Assembly (NCBI GenBank): GCA_029721515.1
Contig: CM056552.1
Location: 12,487,001 to 12,551,000 of the forward strand
Source: Synanceia verrucosa
Lineage: Eukaryota > Chordata > Actinopteri > Perciformes > Synanceiidae
Direction of reading: 5' to 3'
Length of the DNA: 64,000 nt
Shown here: one piece after another, positions 1-11,285 of the stretch
How the letters are laid out: the number at the start of each line of letters is the position of its first letter
Position numbering within the stretch: position 1 is the first letter of the stretch
Program-made: the position numbers and the translations under genes
Notes under the pieces: model-generated
What the model saw: only the letters and a program-made list of their open reading frames with translations
What the model was told of the DNA's origin: nothing
The model's database searches: none

Positions 1-2255
1 TCAGTGGGTCCACCACATGAAGCTCACAGTGAGACACAGGCACAAAGTTATCAGAGACTGGGAAGTTTATTTACTCCAGACCCTATGTCATACTACAAAG
101 AAAAGTGGCATTTTTTAATTTTAATAATAATAACACATTTTATTCGCTGGTGCCTTTCAGGACACCTTACCATACGTAAAAAATACAGTATTTCAATACA
201 AACGAAAACAGTAAAACACAAAAACACCCCCACCTAATGCAATAACAGTTACACTTAATGTGTGTGATTGTTTCAGCTGTCTGATGAAAACAACAGAAAC
301 ATTTGAGTAATACAAATAAATTGAGTGTTTATGTTCATTTGTGATGTTAAAAAGTATTTTTTATGTATTTATTTTAAGAATTAGGTCGTGTTAAACAATC
401 AATGTGAATGAAAGCTGCCTGAAAAAAATATTCGCAAGTATTTTGTTTTATACATTCATAAATTCTCTGATGATGATGGAGACTGGAGACTTGTCTGATG
501 AAAGTATGATTTCGGCTGAATATGTTCTTAGCATATCATATCTGCCCCTTACTGTTAATTTATACGACCTCTAGACAAATGGTAAACTACATTTCATTGG
601 CTCAGTAGTCTTTGCAATGATAATAAAGTTGAGTAGAATCTATAAAATTTCAAAACATATTGAAAACTATCAGAGCATTTGTCCCAGTCTGAGCTCACAC
701 TCTTCACACGTTTTGTTTTTTACTCTCCCAGCTTGTTGGTTACCATTATTGGATTTTTGGTGGCTTTATTCGTCTTCTGTAAACAACATGGCCGCCTGTT
801 TCTGGCTCTAAACCAGTACCAAGAGCCCACAGAGCTTTAAATCGCTGAAGTGGAGTTTTCCTAATTTGTAATAACAGCTTGTATGAAGCAGTCTTCAACA
901 AGGTCAGTCTGCTGGCCGCCTCCATTCTTTGCTGCTTCACCTATTTTTATGCTAATGAACGAACAAGTTTAACTAATTAATGTCCTCAAAGTGGTCTTTT
1001 AGCAGTTTGTGCTTGTTGTTTAAAGCAGGACAGGCTGCCAGCTGCCCCCCTGCTCTGTTAGTTCAACTATTTTGATGCTAATTAGAGCTCTGTGTTAATT
1101 GTCTTCAGTTGTGTCTTAACCGTTTGAGATCATTAAGCACTCACAGAGGGAGGACAAGTCTCTGTAATGATAGTCTGCGTTTTTGGCCAAATCCCCCTGA
1201 CTTTAATGTGCACGAGGCACCAATAACTGTCCCCAGTCTGCAGGCTGTCGCTACATAAAGGCTCTCTAATTCCTCTGTGACTCCTTTTATCCTTTTATTT
1301 CCCTCTTTCTGTCTTCTGAAGCCTCTGTGGTATCACTGTAGTACTGCAGAGTAAGGTCTGAATAAATACAGTGTAAGTTTAAGCGGTTCTGCAATGGTAA
1401 AGAAAAGTTTGTGTCATAGTTTGAATTGTATTTATTTTTTTACCAGGGGTGATGTATTGGTGTAGGTTAACCAGGAGTAACATGGTTTTTAATATGGGAT
1501 TCAGAAAGAAAACCTCCACAAATGTACTGCCATGCAGTGTGAATGTAATCACCAGAAGTGAAAAGCTAGCGTTAAGCGAACTACGCCATGGTCGCATGAA
1601 TGCCAGAATAACAACAAGGTGAAAAAGGTGGACGAGTCAGCGTGATGTCTCTTGTAGTCTCAATTAGCCGCTTGATTGCATCCATCTATTTTAAGAAACT
1701 AAATATCTTCAGAATTCAAGAGGGGGTATTTACTGACAACTATTATAATGTAGAACAAAACATTAAAATACTTATTTTGTTATTTGAAGGATCTAAAAAT
1801 AAACCCAATGACTCTGAGAGGAGGGAACCAATGGTGCTAAAATGCTAATTCATTTCCTGGTTTTTGGACTCATTTCTGCAGTGCTCTATAGAGAGTTTTT
1901 AAGTGTTTAACCATCTGATTGTCTGAAAAAGAGTCACAAATTATCATTATTATTATTTTAATTATTATTATTGTATATATATTTGACAAATTATTGAGTT
2001 GCAAGTCAAATAAATTTTTCCCATGAACAAAGTTAGGTGATTCACAGATGTTTTGGGTTTTTTTTAATTTTTTTTGTTACATTTACGAGGCTGTGGACGC
2101 ATTCATATTTAGTTTTGTGTTACAGAGGTGACTTTTGCATTAATTCATAATTCAGCTGCAAATTGAATTCTCCTTCAACCCTGGCATTGTTTTAATTAAT
2201 GGCTCATACTAAATCTATAAAACAATTTTGCCCTTTCATCTCACTTCTTTTTCAG
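1..2255 (+). other. Intron 1 of gpr37l1 (3' part), no exon seen
   Basis: AT-rich sequence running up to the splice acceptor at 2255. I see no exon that could supply TM1 to TM3, so the first coding exon should lie upstream of the window. Around 945-1090 the motif ATGCTAAT occurs twice in similar surroundings, near TTAATTAA-like homeodomain sites. Nothing else stands out. Confidence 0.6.
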
Positions 2256-3281
2256 GTGTCTTCTCTAGGCGTGGCCACGTTCAGTCTCTGCGCTCTGAGC
2301 ATCGATCGTTTCCACGCTGCCACCAGCGCCGGACCCCTCCAGGCGCCACGGGTGGAGCCCTGTCAGTCCATCCTGTCCAAGCTGTCCGTCATCTGGGTGG
2401 GCTCCATGGTGCTTGCCGCCCCCGAGCTGCTGTTGTGGCAGCTCCTCCAGGAAACCGCCAGCCTGCCAACACCCCCCGGCGACCAGCAGCAGAGTCTGCA
2501 GGGAGGCTCGCTGATGGCTGCCTTCAGAACCCGAACAGAAGCGTTCAAGGTGGATGTCTGCGTGCGTGAGCCGTCCCAGGAGCTCCCAGAGAGCGTCTAC
2601 TCTCTGGTGCTGACCTACCATGAGGCCCGCATATGGTGGATCTTCGGCTGCTACATCTGCTTGCCGCTGCTCTTCACTCTGGCCTGCGACTTGGTGACCC
2701 GGCAAGTGTTGGCCCAGCGCCTGCCACAGAAACCAACTGGCAACAAGGCGACCGGCAGGTGCTCCTCCTCCACTTCGTCATCCTCCTCGTCGAAGAAGAA
2801 GCAGCACACCAGAGAGCAGAGGCTGCGCTCCACCGTGATGGCGCTCACCAGCTTGTACGTCGCATGCAACCTGCCAGAGAGTGTTTGTAACATCACCCTG
2901 GCGTACATCTCTGATAATGTGTCTGCCAAGCTGCCGGCCCTGGCTCTGCCGGCGCTGAGTCTGATCGGGCAGTTCTTGTTGTTCTTGCGTTGCTCTGCAA
3001 CTCCGGCATTGCTGCTGTGCCTGTGCCGCTCGCTAGGCCAGGCCTTCATGGACTGTTGCTGCTGCTGCTGTGAGGAGTGCCTCCCTGACAGAAACTCCTC
3101 CTCATCCTCGTCTGCCTCGACCGCCGCCACCTCCAACCTCTCCTCGCCCACTTCGCCCTCACCGTCCTCCCTGTCTCCTTCCAGCAAAGAGGAGACGATG
3201 AAGAGCCTGTTGGCGTCTGAACCAGTGGTCTGCTACGACAAGGTGAAAGACTCTTCAGCAGTGATCGGGACGCCATGCTGA
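2256..3281 (+). CDS. gpr37l1: GPR37L1 (prosaposin receptor-like GPCR), last coding exon
   Basis: Class A GPCR of the GPR37/GPR37L1 family, a plasma-membrane receptor known mainly from glia in vertebrates. The exon encodes 341 residues and opens in phase 0 after a pyrimidine-rich acceptor ending TTTTTCAG at 2255; in-frame sequence upstream of that is intron. Residues 1-16 are the end of TM3, followed by IDRF in place of DRY (16-19). TM4 is 43-63, extracellular loop 2 holds Cys102, TM5 is about 127-148, TM6 191-217 and TM7 235-257. A Cys cluster, CCCCCCEEC, lies at 267-275, and the protein ends GTPC as in mammalian GPR37L1. The segments EPCQSILSKLSVIWVGS and PELLLWQL resemble GPR37L1 more than GPR37. 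Oddities are a Ser-rich loop 3 (169-183), a Ser-rich tail (281-310) and a longer extracellular loop 2. Exon 1 is not in the window. Fish have gpr37l1a and gpr37l1b; I cannot say which this is. Confidence 0.93.
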   Translation: MSSLGVATFSLCALSIDRFHAATSAGPLQAPRVEPCQSILSKLSVIWVGSMVLAAPELLLWQLLQETASLPTPPGDQQQSLQGGSLMAAFRTRTEAFKVDVCVREPSQELPESVYSLVLTYHEARIWWIFGCYICLPLLFTLACDLVTRQVLAQRLPQKPTGNKATGRCSSSTSSSSSSKKKQHTREQRLRSTVMALTSLYVACNLPESVCNITLAYISDNVSAKLPALALPALSLIGQFLLFLRCSATPALLLCLCRSLGQAFMDCCCCCCEECLPDRNSSSSSSASTAATSNLSSPTSPSPSSLSPSSKEETMKSLLASEPVVCYDKVKDSSAVIGTPC

Positions 3282-3850
3282 GGTCCAGGACTGCATTTAT
3301 CTAACATTAAAAGATCATTTATTACAACTTAAGTCTCATTTTTGTAGTTTTGTCCATCATATCTGTCAGTTAGTCACTCAGTTGTGGTCATTTCACAAAG
3401 AAGAGGTCTGATGGAGTCAAGAAACCCAGACAATCAGATGGGTTATTGTGTGGTTCGGTCGAGGTCCACAGGAAGAGAAACTGTTTTGCTGCAGCTTATC
3501 GTTATATTTTAGTGTTTTCAACTTGTTAGCTTGTGTTTGTCTCTTTTCCTGCTTCAAAATAAATGTCTTTCTCTGTTTGGTTTGGAAGAACTTGATTGGT
3601 CTCCAATGGGATGAACTGGAACTGGCCAGACCTGATCTCCAGACATTAGTCCTGTACCTCACTGATGCTCCTTTGGCTTAATGGGAACAAATCCCTGATA
3701 TTTACTCTGATACCCAGGCGATGAAGCAAAGAGTGGGCAGAGACGTCAGACCCATTTTCTTCCTAAATCAGGTCCTACATCTAATTACCATGGTTACCAA
3801 CAGTTAAGATCAGATCAGTTAGGTTCTGCAAGTTAAGAAGTTTCTGTAAT
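3282..3850 (+). other. gpr37l1 3' UTR with candidate poly(A) signals
   Basis: Follows the TGA stop of the receptor. ATTAAA at 3306-3311 and AATAAA at 3558-3563 are candidate polyadenylation signals. Which is used cannot be told from sequence alone. No other gene is seen. Confidence 0.45.
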
Positions 3851-3851
3851 A

Positions 3852-4158
3852 TTATTACCTCTGCAAAGGAGGTTATGTTTTCACCGGGGTTTGTTTATTT
3901 GTTTGTATGTAAGTTGGTTTGTTGGTTTGTAAAATAACTCAAAAAGTTACAGACCTGATTCATTTTTGATGGCGATCGGATCTGATTCAACATCACCACC
4001 AAAAGTTAATCGGTTTTAAGTTAGGCCACCTCCAGCCAATCCTGAAAATTTCATCAAAAACTGTCCATAACTTTCTGACTTACTTTGCAAACCGTCAAAC
4101 CAACATACAGATAAACAAGCCCCGGTGAAAACTTAACCTCCTTGGCGGCAGAGGTAAC
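3852..4158. mobile_element. Fold-back MITE with TTACCTCTGC ends
   Basis: The left end reads TTACCTCTGC, then AAAGGAGGTTATGTTTTCACC and GGGGTTTGTTTA. The right end is the reverse complement of nearly the same sequence (CGGTGAAAACTTAACCTCC, then GGCAGAGGTAA), giving imperfect terminal inverted repeats of about 45 bp. There is no coding capacity. A second partial copy ends at 15181, which supports a dispersed non-autonomous DNA element. The superfamily was not assigned. Confidence 0.75.
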
Positions 4159-6246
4159 TTTAAATAAAAAAAGTTGCCACACCACAGCGGAAGTCTCTGC
4201 TCTCTGATCACTTTTCTAATCAATAAGTTGCAAAATCTCATGGAAAGCAGGCGGTATAGTGTATTTAAACCATTTAATTTGACACATTTTATTGGTATAA
4301 AAACGTAAGGTAAGGTATAAGGTAAAAATGCACATCAAGCACAGGAAGTACTGTGAGGTCAGAGTCGAAGCAGGAAGTGGGTCTGTGACAGATGTTCACT
4401 CATTTCTCTTAAAGATGAAGTTAGTCTAACCTTCAGATCTATTAACAAACTGTTTTTAAATGATTTCTCAGATCAGCTGTTAACACAGTGAGTACATTAT
4501 TATCACTGATAGAAGTGATGGGACAAAACTACCAAAATAGAAGTTGTAATAGATTAATCTTTCAGTGTAAATGAATTAGGAGGTGTCGAGTCGCTGTTGG
4601 AAAAAAGAAGTGACTACAGGTAGATGATTATATACAATATAGAGTAGGTTCTGTTTTTTAGTTTTGTCCACCTGTGATGGATTTAATCTAGTGGCTCATC
4701 AGTGTTTTACAGTTTTTTATGAAACATGTTATTACTGATTCTCTAATGCTCATTCAGGATATGATCTGCTGTACTGTATGAGACGAACACTGGGTCATTT
4801 TTTGTCAGACTGCTGTGAACTTGTTGAACTGTATATTTTTAACATGATTTTGCTGTTGCTGCCTTGACGGTGGGTTAAAAATGGGATGAACTCCTAGAGA
4901 TCAGTTGGTATTATTCAGTGTCTGCCTTGTTATATTACTGTTTGTTTAGTAAAGTTTGTATTTTCTTCTTTTGCATGTGTTTTTTTTTCTAATGTCTGAT
5001 ATATATTCACAGTTTACTGATTCAGTAAATCTGTGTTTTTTATTCCACTCATTAATGTTGTAATGGCTGTAGGTTTTGATCTGCATGTGGGATTTGGTGA
5101 CAATAAGACAATTATACAATATCCTGTAACTAAGTCAGGACAGAAAAGACAAATAAATCTGACTGACACTGAGCTGTTTCAACAAAAACAAATTCAAGTC
5201 AAGATTTCCGTAAAAAACAAGAATTTTGTCACCTGTTAAATCAAAGCTTGATGCGTGTTTTTACATAAATCAGTGTACAAAAACCAATGATGACTTCCTG
5301 CACACTGACAAACATTTGCAGACATCCAGGACCAGTTAGAGTTAAATGTTGAGCTGCCAAGCATGAGCGCAAAGAAAGTCCCAAAGAGAAAAGACAGGAA
5401 AAAAAGGAGCAACAACAGAGAAACTAAACAATGGGGAGAAATGCTCTATTTTCCCAAACCAAGTAAGAAACAGAGTGAAGAGTTGCTTTTCTTTGTAAAC
5501 CACTGTTTTCCTCAGCGAACATCTGAACATTTCTGGAGAATCTTTATGTGGATGAATTTTGTTGGGGAAAAAGAAAGATGATGGATGTTTGCTCTGATCT
5601 CCTCTGGAAGGAATTCCTCGCAGCAGCGATCTTGACGCCCACCGAAGGAGAACGCCGTTCACGCCTGACTGTGATGCTCCTTTTAGTCCTTATTCAATTA
5701 TTGAAGGTCACAGCTTCACAATAACAGTCGGCCTTTGAGTTTCTGCAGACTTAATAAACACAGTCACTCTTTGACGAGTTGCTGGGAGAGCAGACAAGAA
5801 TGCTTCGCTTCCCCAAATACTTTCTCAGCTGTTGATCTAAATAAATGCCTTCCTACTAGCAAGCAATTTATAAAACTTTTATTAAAAATATCTAATGCAG
5901 TTATAGCCAGAAGAGCATCATATCTGATACACAGTTACATAAAGAAAAAAAAAAATTGAGCAAGTTGGAGTCACACAATATCACTTTTTCTACTGTAATA
6001 TTACCTCTGGACACATCTTGTTCAGCGTCTTATATTACCTATTACTCTTATTATTGCAGCTACTGTCTTGTCTGTAATCCACATGGGTATTGAGTTTTGT
6101 GTGATGATATTACTTTGATCTATATATCATTTTGTGTATATACAAGACTATTGATTGAGTAATAAACAAATGACCATTTTGAGGGTGAAATATTCTTTTA
6201 AATAGGAGCCATTTTGATTGAAATCTCTGCAAATAAAGAAACTCAG
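4159..6246. other. Intergenic, nothing recognised
   Basis: AT-rich sequence without a recognisable gene or repeat. Short open frames at 5342-5662 on both strands have no recognisable protein features. A poly(A)-rich patch lies at 5943-5956. Confidence 0.5.
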
Positions 6247-6257
6247 AAGTGGCAGAA

Positions 6258-6602
6258 GGCGGCACGGTGGTGTAGTGGTTAGCACTGTCGCCTCACAAAA
6301 AGAAGGTACCGGGTTTGATTCCCAGCCCGGGGCCTTTCTGTGTGGATTTGCATGTTCTCCCCGTGTCTGCGTGGGTTCTCTCCGGGTACTCCGGCTTCCT
6401 CCCACCATCCAAAAACATGCATGGGGATTAGGTTAATTGGCTAATTTTAATTGACCGTAGGTGTGAATGTGAGTGGTTGTCTGTCTCTATGTGCCCTGCG
6501 ATGAGGTAGTGACTTGTCCAGGGTGTACCCTAAGACAGCTGGGCTAGGCTCCAGCCCCCCACGACCCTATGTGAGGATAAGCGGTAGAAAATGGATGGAT
6601 GG
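6258..6602 (+). mobile_element. tRNA-headed SINE-like retroposon, full length, with 11-bp target-site duplication
   Basis: The head carries a pol III A-box-like motif (TAGTGGTTAGCAC) and a B-box-like motif (GGGTTTGATTCC), as in tRNA-derived SINEs. The 3' end is a short (GGAT)n tail. The unit is flanked by perfect copies of AAGTGGCAGAA at 6247-6257 and 6609-6619, the mark of retrotransposition. Three further copies are in the window (36093-37025, 40211-40526, 60687-60999). I do not know the family name. Confidence 0.85.
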
Positions 6603-6659
6603 AAGGAAAAGTGGCAGAATAAACTGCAGTTGCAGAAGAAAATCTGCTTTGTTCAAGAA

Positions 6660-7575
6660 TTTAATAATAGCAGACATTTAAAGTCATGAACTGAGATACA
6701 AGTTGTGAGGGCTCCATGGTTAAAGACCAAACGCCCAACTCGAGACACATGCAGGTACAGTTCACAGAGTTTGTTTCAGCAGCAGAGCAGGAAAGTGAGT
6801 ACAGTTCTTCTAGATGAGGAAGGGGAGTACACCTCACCAAGCAGGGGGGAAAGCGCACCAGGGATGCCCTACACTGGACACACCACACTACACTGGACTG
6901 GATTAGGTAAAAAATAAATAAATAAATAAATCCACTCACCAAATAGTGAGGGAAAAAAACTGAAATTAAATAGAAACTCAAAACACTCACTAAGGAGGCT
7001 ATAGAAAAAAAAAAAAAAATCTCAAGGATGCGATAAAAACTATCAACAGAAATCGCTCTCTAGGAGGCTATGAAAATTACCAATGACAAAAAGGGCTCTC
7101 TATCTCTTGCAGGCTATATAAGATTAACAAAGAAAGGGCCTGCACTCGGCTATGAAATTAACAACGAAACAACAACGCTCTTCTTTTAGGAGGCTGTGAA
7201 ATTCAACAAACCAGGATCGCTCTAGAGGAAAAAAACTACAGAAATGCTTCTCTTACTGAGGAATATATCTACAAATAACAGGCACTAAACTAAAGCTATC
7301 AAAATTACAAAACAAACCACTCAGGAGACAAGAACATAGACATGAAACATGATGATCTCACAAAAACAAAAGGGAGACGAGACTATTTATACACAAGGTA
7401 AGGAGACAGGTGGAAACAATCAGGGAGGGGCTGATAATCACAGACAAGGGATCACAGGAAGACAGGAAGCAAAACGACCTGAAAGAAGGAGACAGGGGTA
7501 CTTCAAAATAAAACAGGAACTGACAAGACAACATGTAAGGAAGAGACAAAAATGGTGAGACGGACGGGATATGAC
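6660..7575 (-). repeat. Unclassified repeat, possibly LTR-derived (minus strand)
   Basis: On the minus strand the part near 7350-7560 reads like the compact promoter of a fish interspersed repeat: a CT-rich and GT-rich stretch, then a TATAAATA motif near 7385. Between about 6990 and 7210 the phrase GGAGGCTATGAAA recurs in decayed form with a spacing of about 50-60 bp, suggesting an old tandem array. (AAAT)n lies at 6908-6931 and poly(A) at 7003-7019. No terminal repeats or reverse-transcriptase reading frame were found, so the class is uncertain. Confidence 0.3.
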
Positions 7576-8385
7576 TCAAGTTTCAGTTTAAATTCTCATA
7601 CCACAACATCAGCAGCTCTTTTTGTCCGTGTTTTTTTACAAATACAAAAAAAATAGTAAATGTAAATCATTTTGAGTATGCTACTTTTCAATAAAATAAA
7701 GAAACAAATTGACAGCAAGGAAAGGATGAAAGCATCAAAAGGTAAAGGGATTCAGCAATTAACACTACCTGCAGGTGGCTTTTGATGACTGCTTGCCAGT
7801 TAAGTTCAGTTCATGTAGTTCTGGTTTAGTGCTGCCAACAACCCAAATCTGAGTCCACCACACCCCCCTAAACCTGAGTCTGAGCCGGCTCATATTTGGT
7901 CCTGGTAGACTTCCAGTCTGAATTAACTCAGTCCAACATATTTCAATGAACTAAAACCATATTGGATGAGATTAAAACTGATATCAAACTTGTTTTATTT
8001 TATTTTGGGGAAGACAGAAAAGTTTCTTTAAAAAAAGCCCACAAGGAGTTTCCCTTGTTTTTCATTTTATGTTGACAGAATATCCAAACTCCAAAATTAA
8101 ACCCCCATTTAATCAGATAAACACAATTTCACCTGCCGATTAGTTTGAGTTAATTTGAAAAAAGTTTGTATCCACATAGATAACTCCTGTGTGGATGCTA
8201 TGAAGGCTTAAAGCACTCATTTAGCTGTGGACACCTGGAGGCCCTTCAGGATGTCAGCGGGCCCCGAGCTGGACTCTCAGGACCTGCTGTTGTGAGTTTT
8301 TGTGAATCTCAGTTCCTTTGAGCTGAAAAATGTGTCCTCCCACGTTGCAGCAGCCGGGTAAGAGAAGGAGGAGGAGGGGAAGCTT
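7576..8385. other. Intergenic, nothing recognised
   Basis: No gene seen. A short GC-rich piece around 8250-8292 opens with ATG after CCCTTCAG and is followed by GTGAGT, so it resembles a tiny exon. The reading frame closes at once (14 codons) and the piece is too short to support. Confidence 0.45.
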
Positions 8386-8666
8386 CAATAAGGCCTGCTT
8401 TGTTCAGCCCCCTCCTCCGGCTCAGAGAGAGACTCTTGAACAAAGCTGCATATCAATCGCCATCCAGCAAGGGAGTTGCTAAGCTACACACCACCCACCG
8501 CCTCCCACCAGCTGCCCCAGAGAGAGAAGAAAGAGGGCCGAGACGCAGGGGAGGAGCGGCCGCCGCTGTCCACCCGGATGAGCAGAAAAACTTCTCTTCT
8601 TCTTGGTTGCCTTGACAACCAGCTGAGAGGCAGTGGCATGGCGTCCTCAAGTCAGCAATAAGGCCT
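8386..8666. promoter_or_regulatory. GC-rich candidate regulatory block with SOX- and RFX-like motifs
   Basis: Unlike its AT-rich surroundings this block is GC-rich. It contains a perfect 10-bp inverted pair, GCTTTGTTCA at 8397-8406 and TGAACAAAGC at 8437-8446; each half contains the SOX core AACAAAG. GTTGCCTTGACAAC at 8606-8619 is one change from a palindromic RFX X-box. The 11-mer CAATAAGGCCT lies at both edges (8386-8396 and 8656-8666). Lying about 5 kb downstream of gpr37l1, it could be an enhancer. That is inference, and no conservation data are available. Confidence 0.35.
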
Positions 8667-8919
8667 AAAACCAACAAGGTCCTTTAACCCGCCTATGTGA
8701 GGACTGACTGCTGCGTTCACCTCTATATTTATATATTGTTTATTACTTTCATTGTGCTTATTCGTAATACATCATGTTTACATGCAGCATATCCTTTTGA
8801 AATACTGCTTCATTCAATACTACACATTAAAATAAGTAGTTGTTGAAGAGTACCTGAAACCCTCATTTCCTGTTTTATTTTGTAGTGAACAAGTTGTTCT
8901 CTTTTCAGATTGGTGACTT

Positions 8920-9070
8920 CCTGGGGGGGGGGGTACTCCAAAAAGTAGGTTAAGTGAAAACTCTGAGTATGTTAACCCTGAAATGATGGAATCTCTGAGT
9001 TGTCAGTTCCAGAAAGAGCGGCCAGTAAAACTCTGAGTCAATCACTCAATCATTTACCTCAACAACTTTC

Positions 9071-9131
<61 letters not shown>

Positions 9132-9593
9132 TATAGAATATATACCGCAACTACTTTATAAGCTACTTTGTTTAATAAATCAAACTAAAATAAAACTAAA
9201 GAAAGGCACAATCTTGACCAAGTAAAATATACCTGTTTGAATGACGCTTTTATATTTAGTAAATTAAGCTGTGGGATTGCACATGATAATCAGATTTTAT
9301 TCTAAACCACTCCACTTTTCACCTGTGTGCTACGAATTCAATTAAATGTACCGTACCTCCAATTCTACAGGTGTAAAATATGTTGATTGTGCCTTTTTCT
9401 CTCTGGTTGCCATGGTGAATCAAGGTATCAGGGCTCCATTGATGATGGCTTTTTATTGTGGATGTGCACACGCTTAACTCAAGGTGAACCTACTCAGAGT
9501 TGATTGAACTCACAGGGTAAGTCAACTCAGACTTCAGGATTAGACTCAGAGTTGACCTGTAATACCTGCCTGCTTTCTGGAATACCCCCCTGG
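8920..9593. mobile_element. MITE with G-rich terminal inverted repeats
   Basis: The left end reads CCTGGGGGG, then GGTACTCCAAAAAGTAGG. The right end, read in reverse complement, is CCAGGGGGGTATTCCAGAAAGCAGG. Sub-terminal AACTCTGAGT-type motifs occur near both ends, a pattern typical of fish non-autonomous DNA transposons. There is no reading frame. A pure (TG)n tract at 9072-9127 lies inside. No convincing target-site duplication was seen. Confidence 0.65.
9072..9127. repeat. (TG)n microsatellite
   Basis: About 28 uninterrupted TG units inside the MITE at 8920-9593. Confidence 0.97.
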
Positions 9594-10690
9594 TCTCATG
9601 TTTCCTTTCTCTGATTGTCATCCTGGTTGTTTCCACCTGTGAACTCCTCCAACACTGGTTGTCCCCTGTCCTTCATAAAGTCTATGCATGCCACTGAAAA
9701 CACCTGACTGATGCTTCATCCTTTCTCATGATGATTTACTACAGGATATTCCAGCTGATTCAGCATCTTATAAGGTATGACATAATTTAATAAGAAACAA
9801 ACTAAACTGATGATCCACTGATGAGCAGTGACTGATTTAAACATGTGAGACTGTGACTCAATTAATGCATCAATCTATTTTTATTATTTACTGTCAAAGT
9901 TATGTTAGCTTAGCATGCTAATACACAGACTCTGTACTGTGACGGGCTGAATGGTGCAATATTGACACTGTTCTCTAATCAACAGGTTGACAAAATAAAA
10001 TACAGTTTTAGAGAAATGAAGCCACTGATGGACTTGTATATTTCATTCAACATTTCAAAATAAAAGTGCTGTCTTTTCTGTATTTGGGCCTATTATATTG
10101 ATGTCCAAGCTCTCCTCTGGGACCTCTGACAGCTGATTTTTTTTTTTTTTTTAATACTTGTCTAGTTTATTCGGCCTCAGCAGGATCAGGAAATAAACAG
10201 CAAACATAATATGTGCTGGCAGCAACCATCACCAAGACGACAGCTTGATGCTAACCAGCAATGCTAACAGAGTTGTGCACATCGATGAATATCCAGTGAG
10301 GCATCAGCAGACTGAGTGGTTGCTTAGGAGCCCCAGGCAACAGGAGCCTCGTGCTCATTTACTGTCAATATTGATATAAAGGTACTCAGTATTTGTCATC
10401 GTGCCTTTTAGCGCTCACAACATAGCTTACCATCTTAAGACATTTGGGATTTAATGACAGGAGGAGCAGGTTTGAAGTTAGTTAAACGTCTCATTGAATA
10501 TTTCATGTACTCTGTTACAGCGACAAGTTGTCGACCCAACTCGTCAAATACTGAAGTTTTGTCACAGCACTTGATGACATTTTATTTTCATTTTATTTAT
10601 TTTTTTAGATATAGGAAAAGAAATATAGGTTTAGTTTTATAACTACTATGTCTGTAGAGTGAAAATGACTCTGAACACCAGACATGAACG
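9594..10690. other. Intergenic, nothing recognised
   Basis: AT-rich sequence with a poly(T) run at 10137-10153. No gene seen. Confidence 0.5.
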
Positions 10691-11285
10691 AACAGCTGAT
10701 TGTAACGTTCGAGTTGTCCTCGTAAATTGTAATTTACGAGTTCCGAGTTGTAAATATAAACTCAAACGCCCCTTTAAGTCAGATTAAAGTCTTCACCAAC
10801 CCTGACTTGACCACAACGTCATAATCCAAGATGGCCCTGCGTTAGCGCCGTTATAGTTACAGTAGAGTCAGATGTTTTTACTACACATAATTATGCTGAA
10901 GAACAAACGCACACCCTCTGCGTCTTCTTTGAGCCTATCAATTGTGTTTGAGGACCTCATATTGCTGCATTAGCTTTCTGTATTCCGACAGAGTAAACAC
11001 ACCAAACTTTTCATTGGAGGCGTCCATCTTGGTTTTCTTACTTTGTTTACTCAAACACCATCAACTGGGGTGTGACATCATTCCCAGTTACGAATCCCGA
11101 CTTCCGATACAACATGAACGCAGCATTAATGCACAGCATAGAGATTGAACCATGCTAGTATTATCCTCCTGCTTCCAGTCTTTATGCTAAGCTAGGCTAA
11201 CTACGCCCTGATTTCTGTTCTCTCAGCTCGCTCTCACGAGACAGAAAATTACATTTAAAAAAAGTCAAGGTTTTCCTTTAAGTTT
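10690..11285. repeat. Decayed repeat cluster, probably non-autonomous DNA element plus fragment
   Basis: 10719-10740 forms a perfect hairpin (10-bp arms CTCGTAAATT and AATTTACGAG, 2-bp loop). The right side near 11090-11130 (CGACTTCCGATACAACATG) resembles ends of fish MITEs. 11150-11285 contains GCTAAGCTAGGCTAAC, part of a repeat also present in reverse orientation near 27340. Boundaries are uncertain. Confidence 0.35.

Noticed and set aside
2199..2255. ATG start of an intronless receptor frame at 2199
   Set aside because: The 19 residues before V at 2256 match no receptor, and a good splice acceptor sits exactly at the exon border; the receptor needs TM1 to TM3 from an earlier exon.
2265..3276. 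Long open frames on the minus strand and in other frames across the GPR37L1 exon
   Set aside because: They are shadows of the GC-rich coding exon; their sequences have no domain, and the + frame is clearly the receptor.
5342..5662. Short Lys-rich frame (+) and 106-codon frame (-)
   Set aside because: Overlapping frames on opposite strands with no domain, conserved start or splice signal.
6258..6330. tRNA gene (A-box and B-box present)
   Set aside because: The cloverleaf is not complete, and the same head is repeated at several sites with a SINE body and target duplications.
8250..8292. 43-bp exon starting ATGTCAGCGGGCCCC and followed by GTGAGT
   Set aside because: Too short; the acceptor lacks a pyrimidine tract, and no partner exon is seen.
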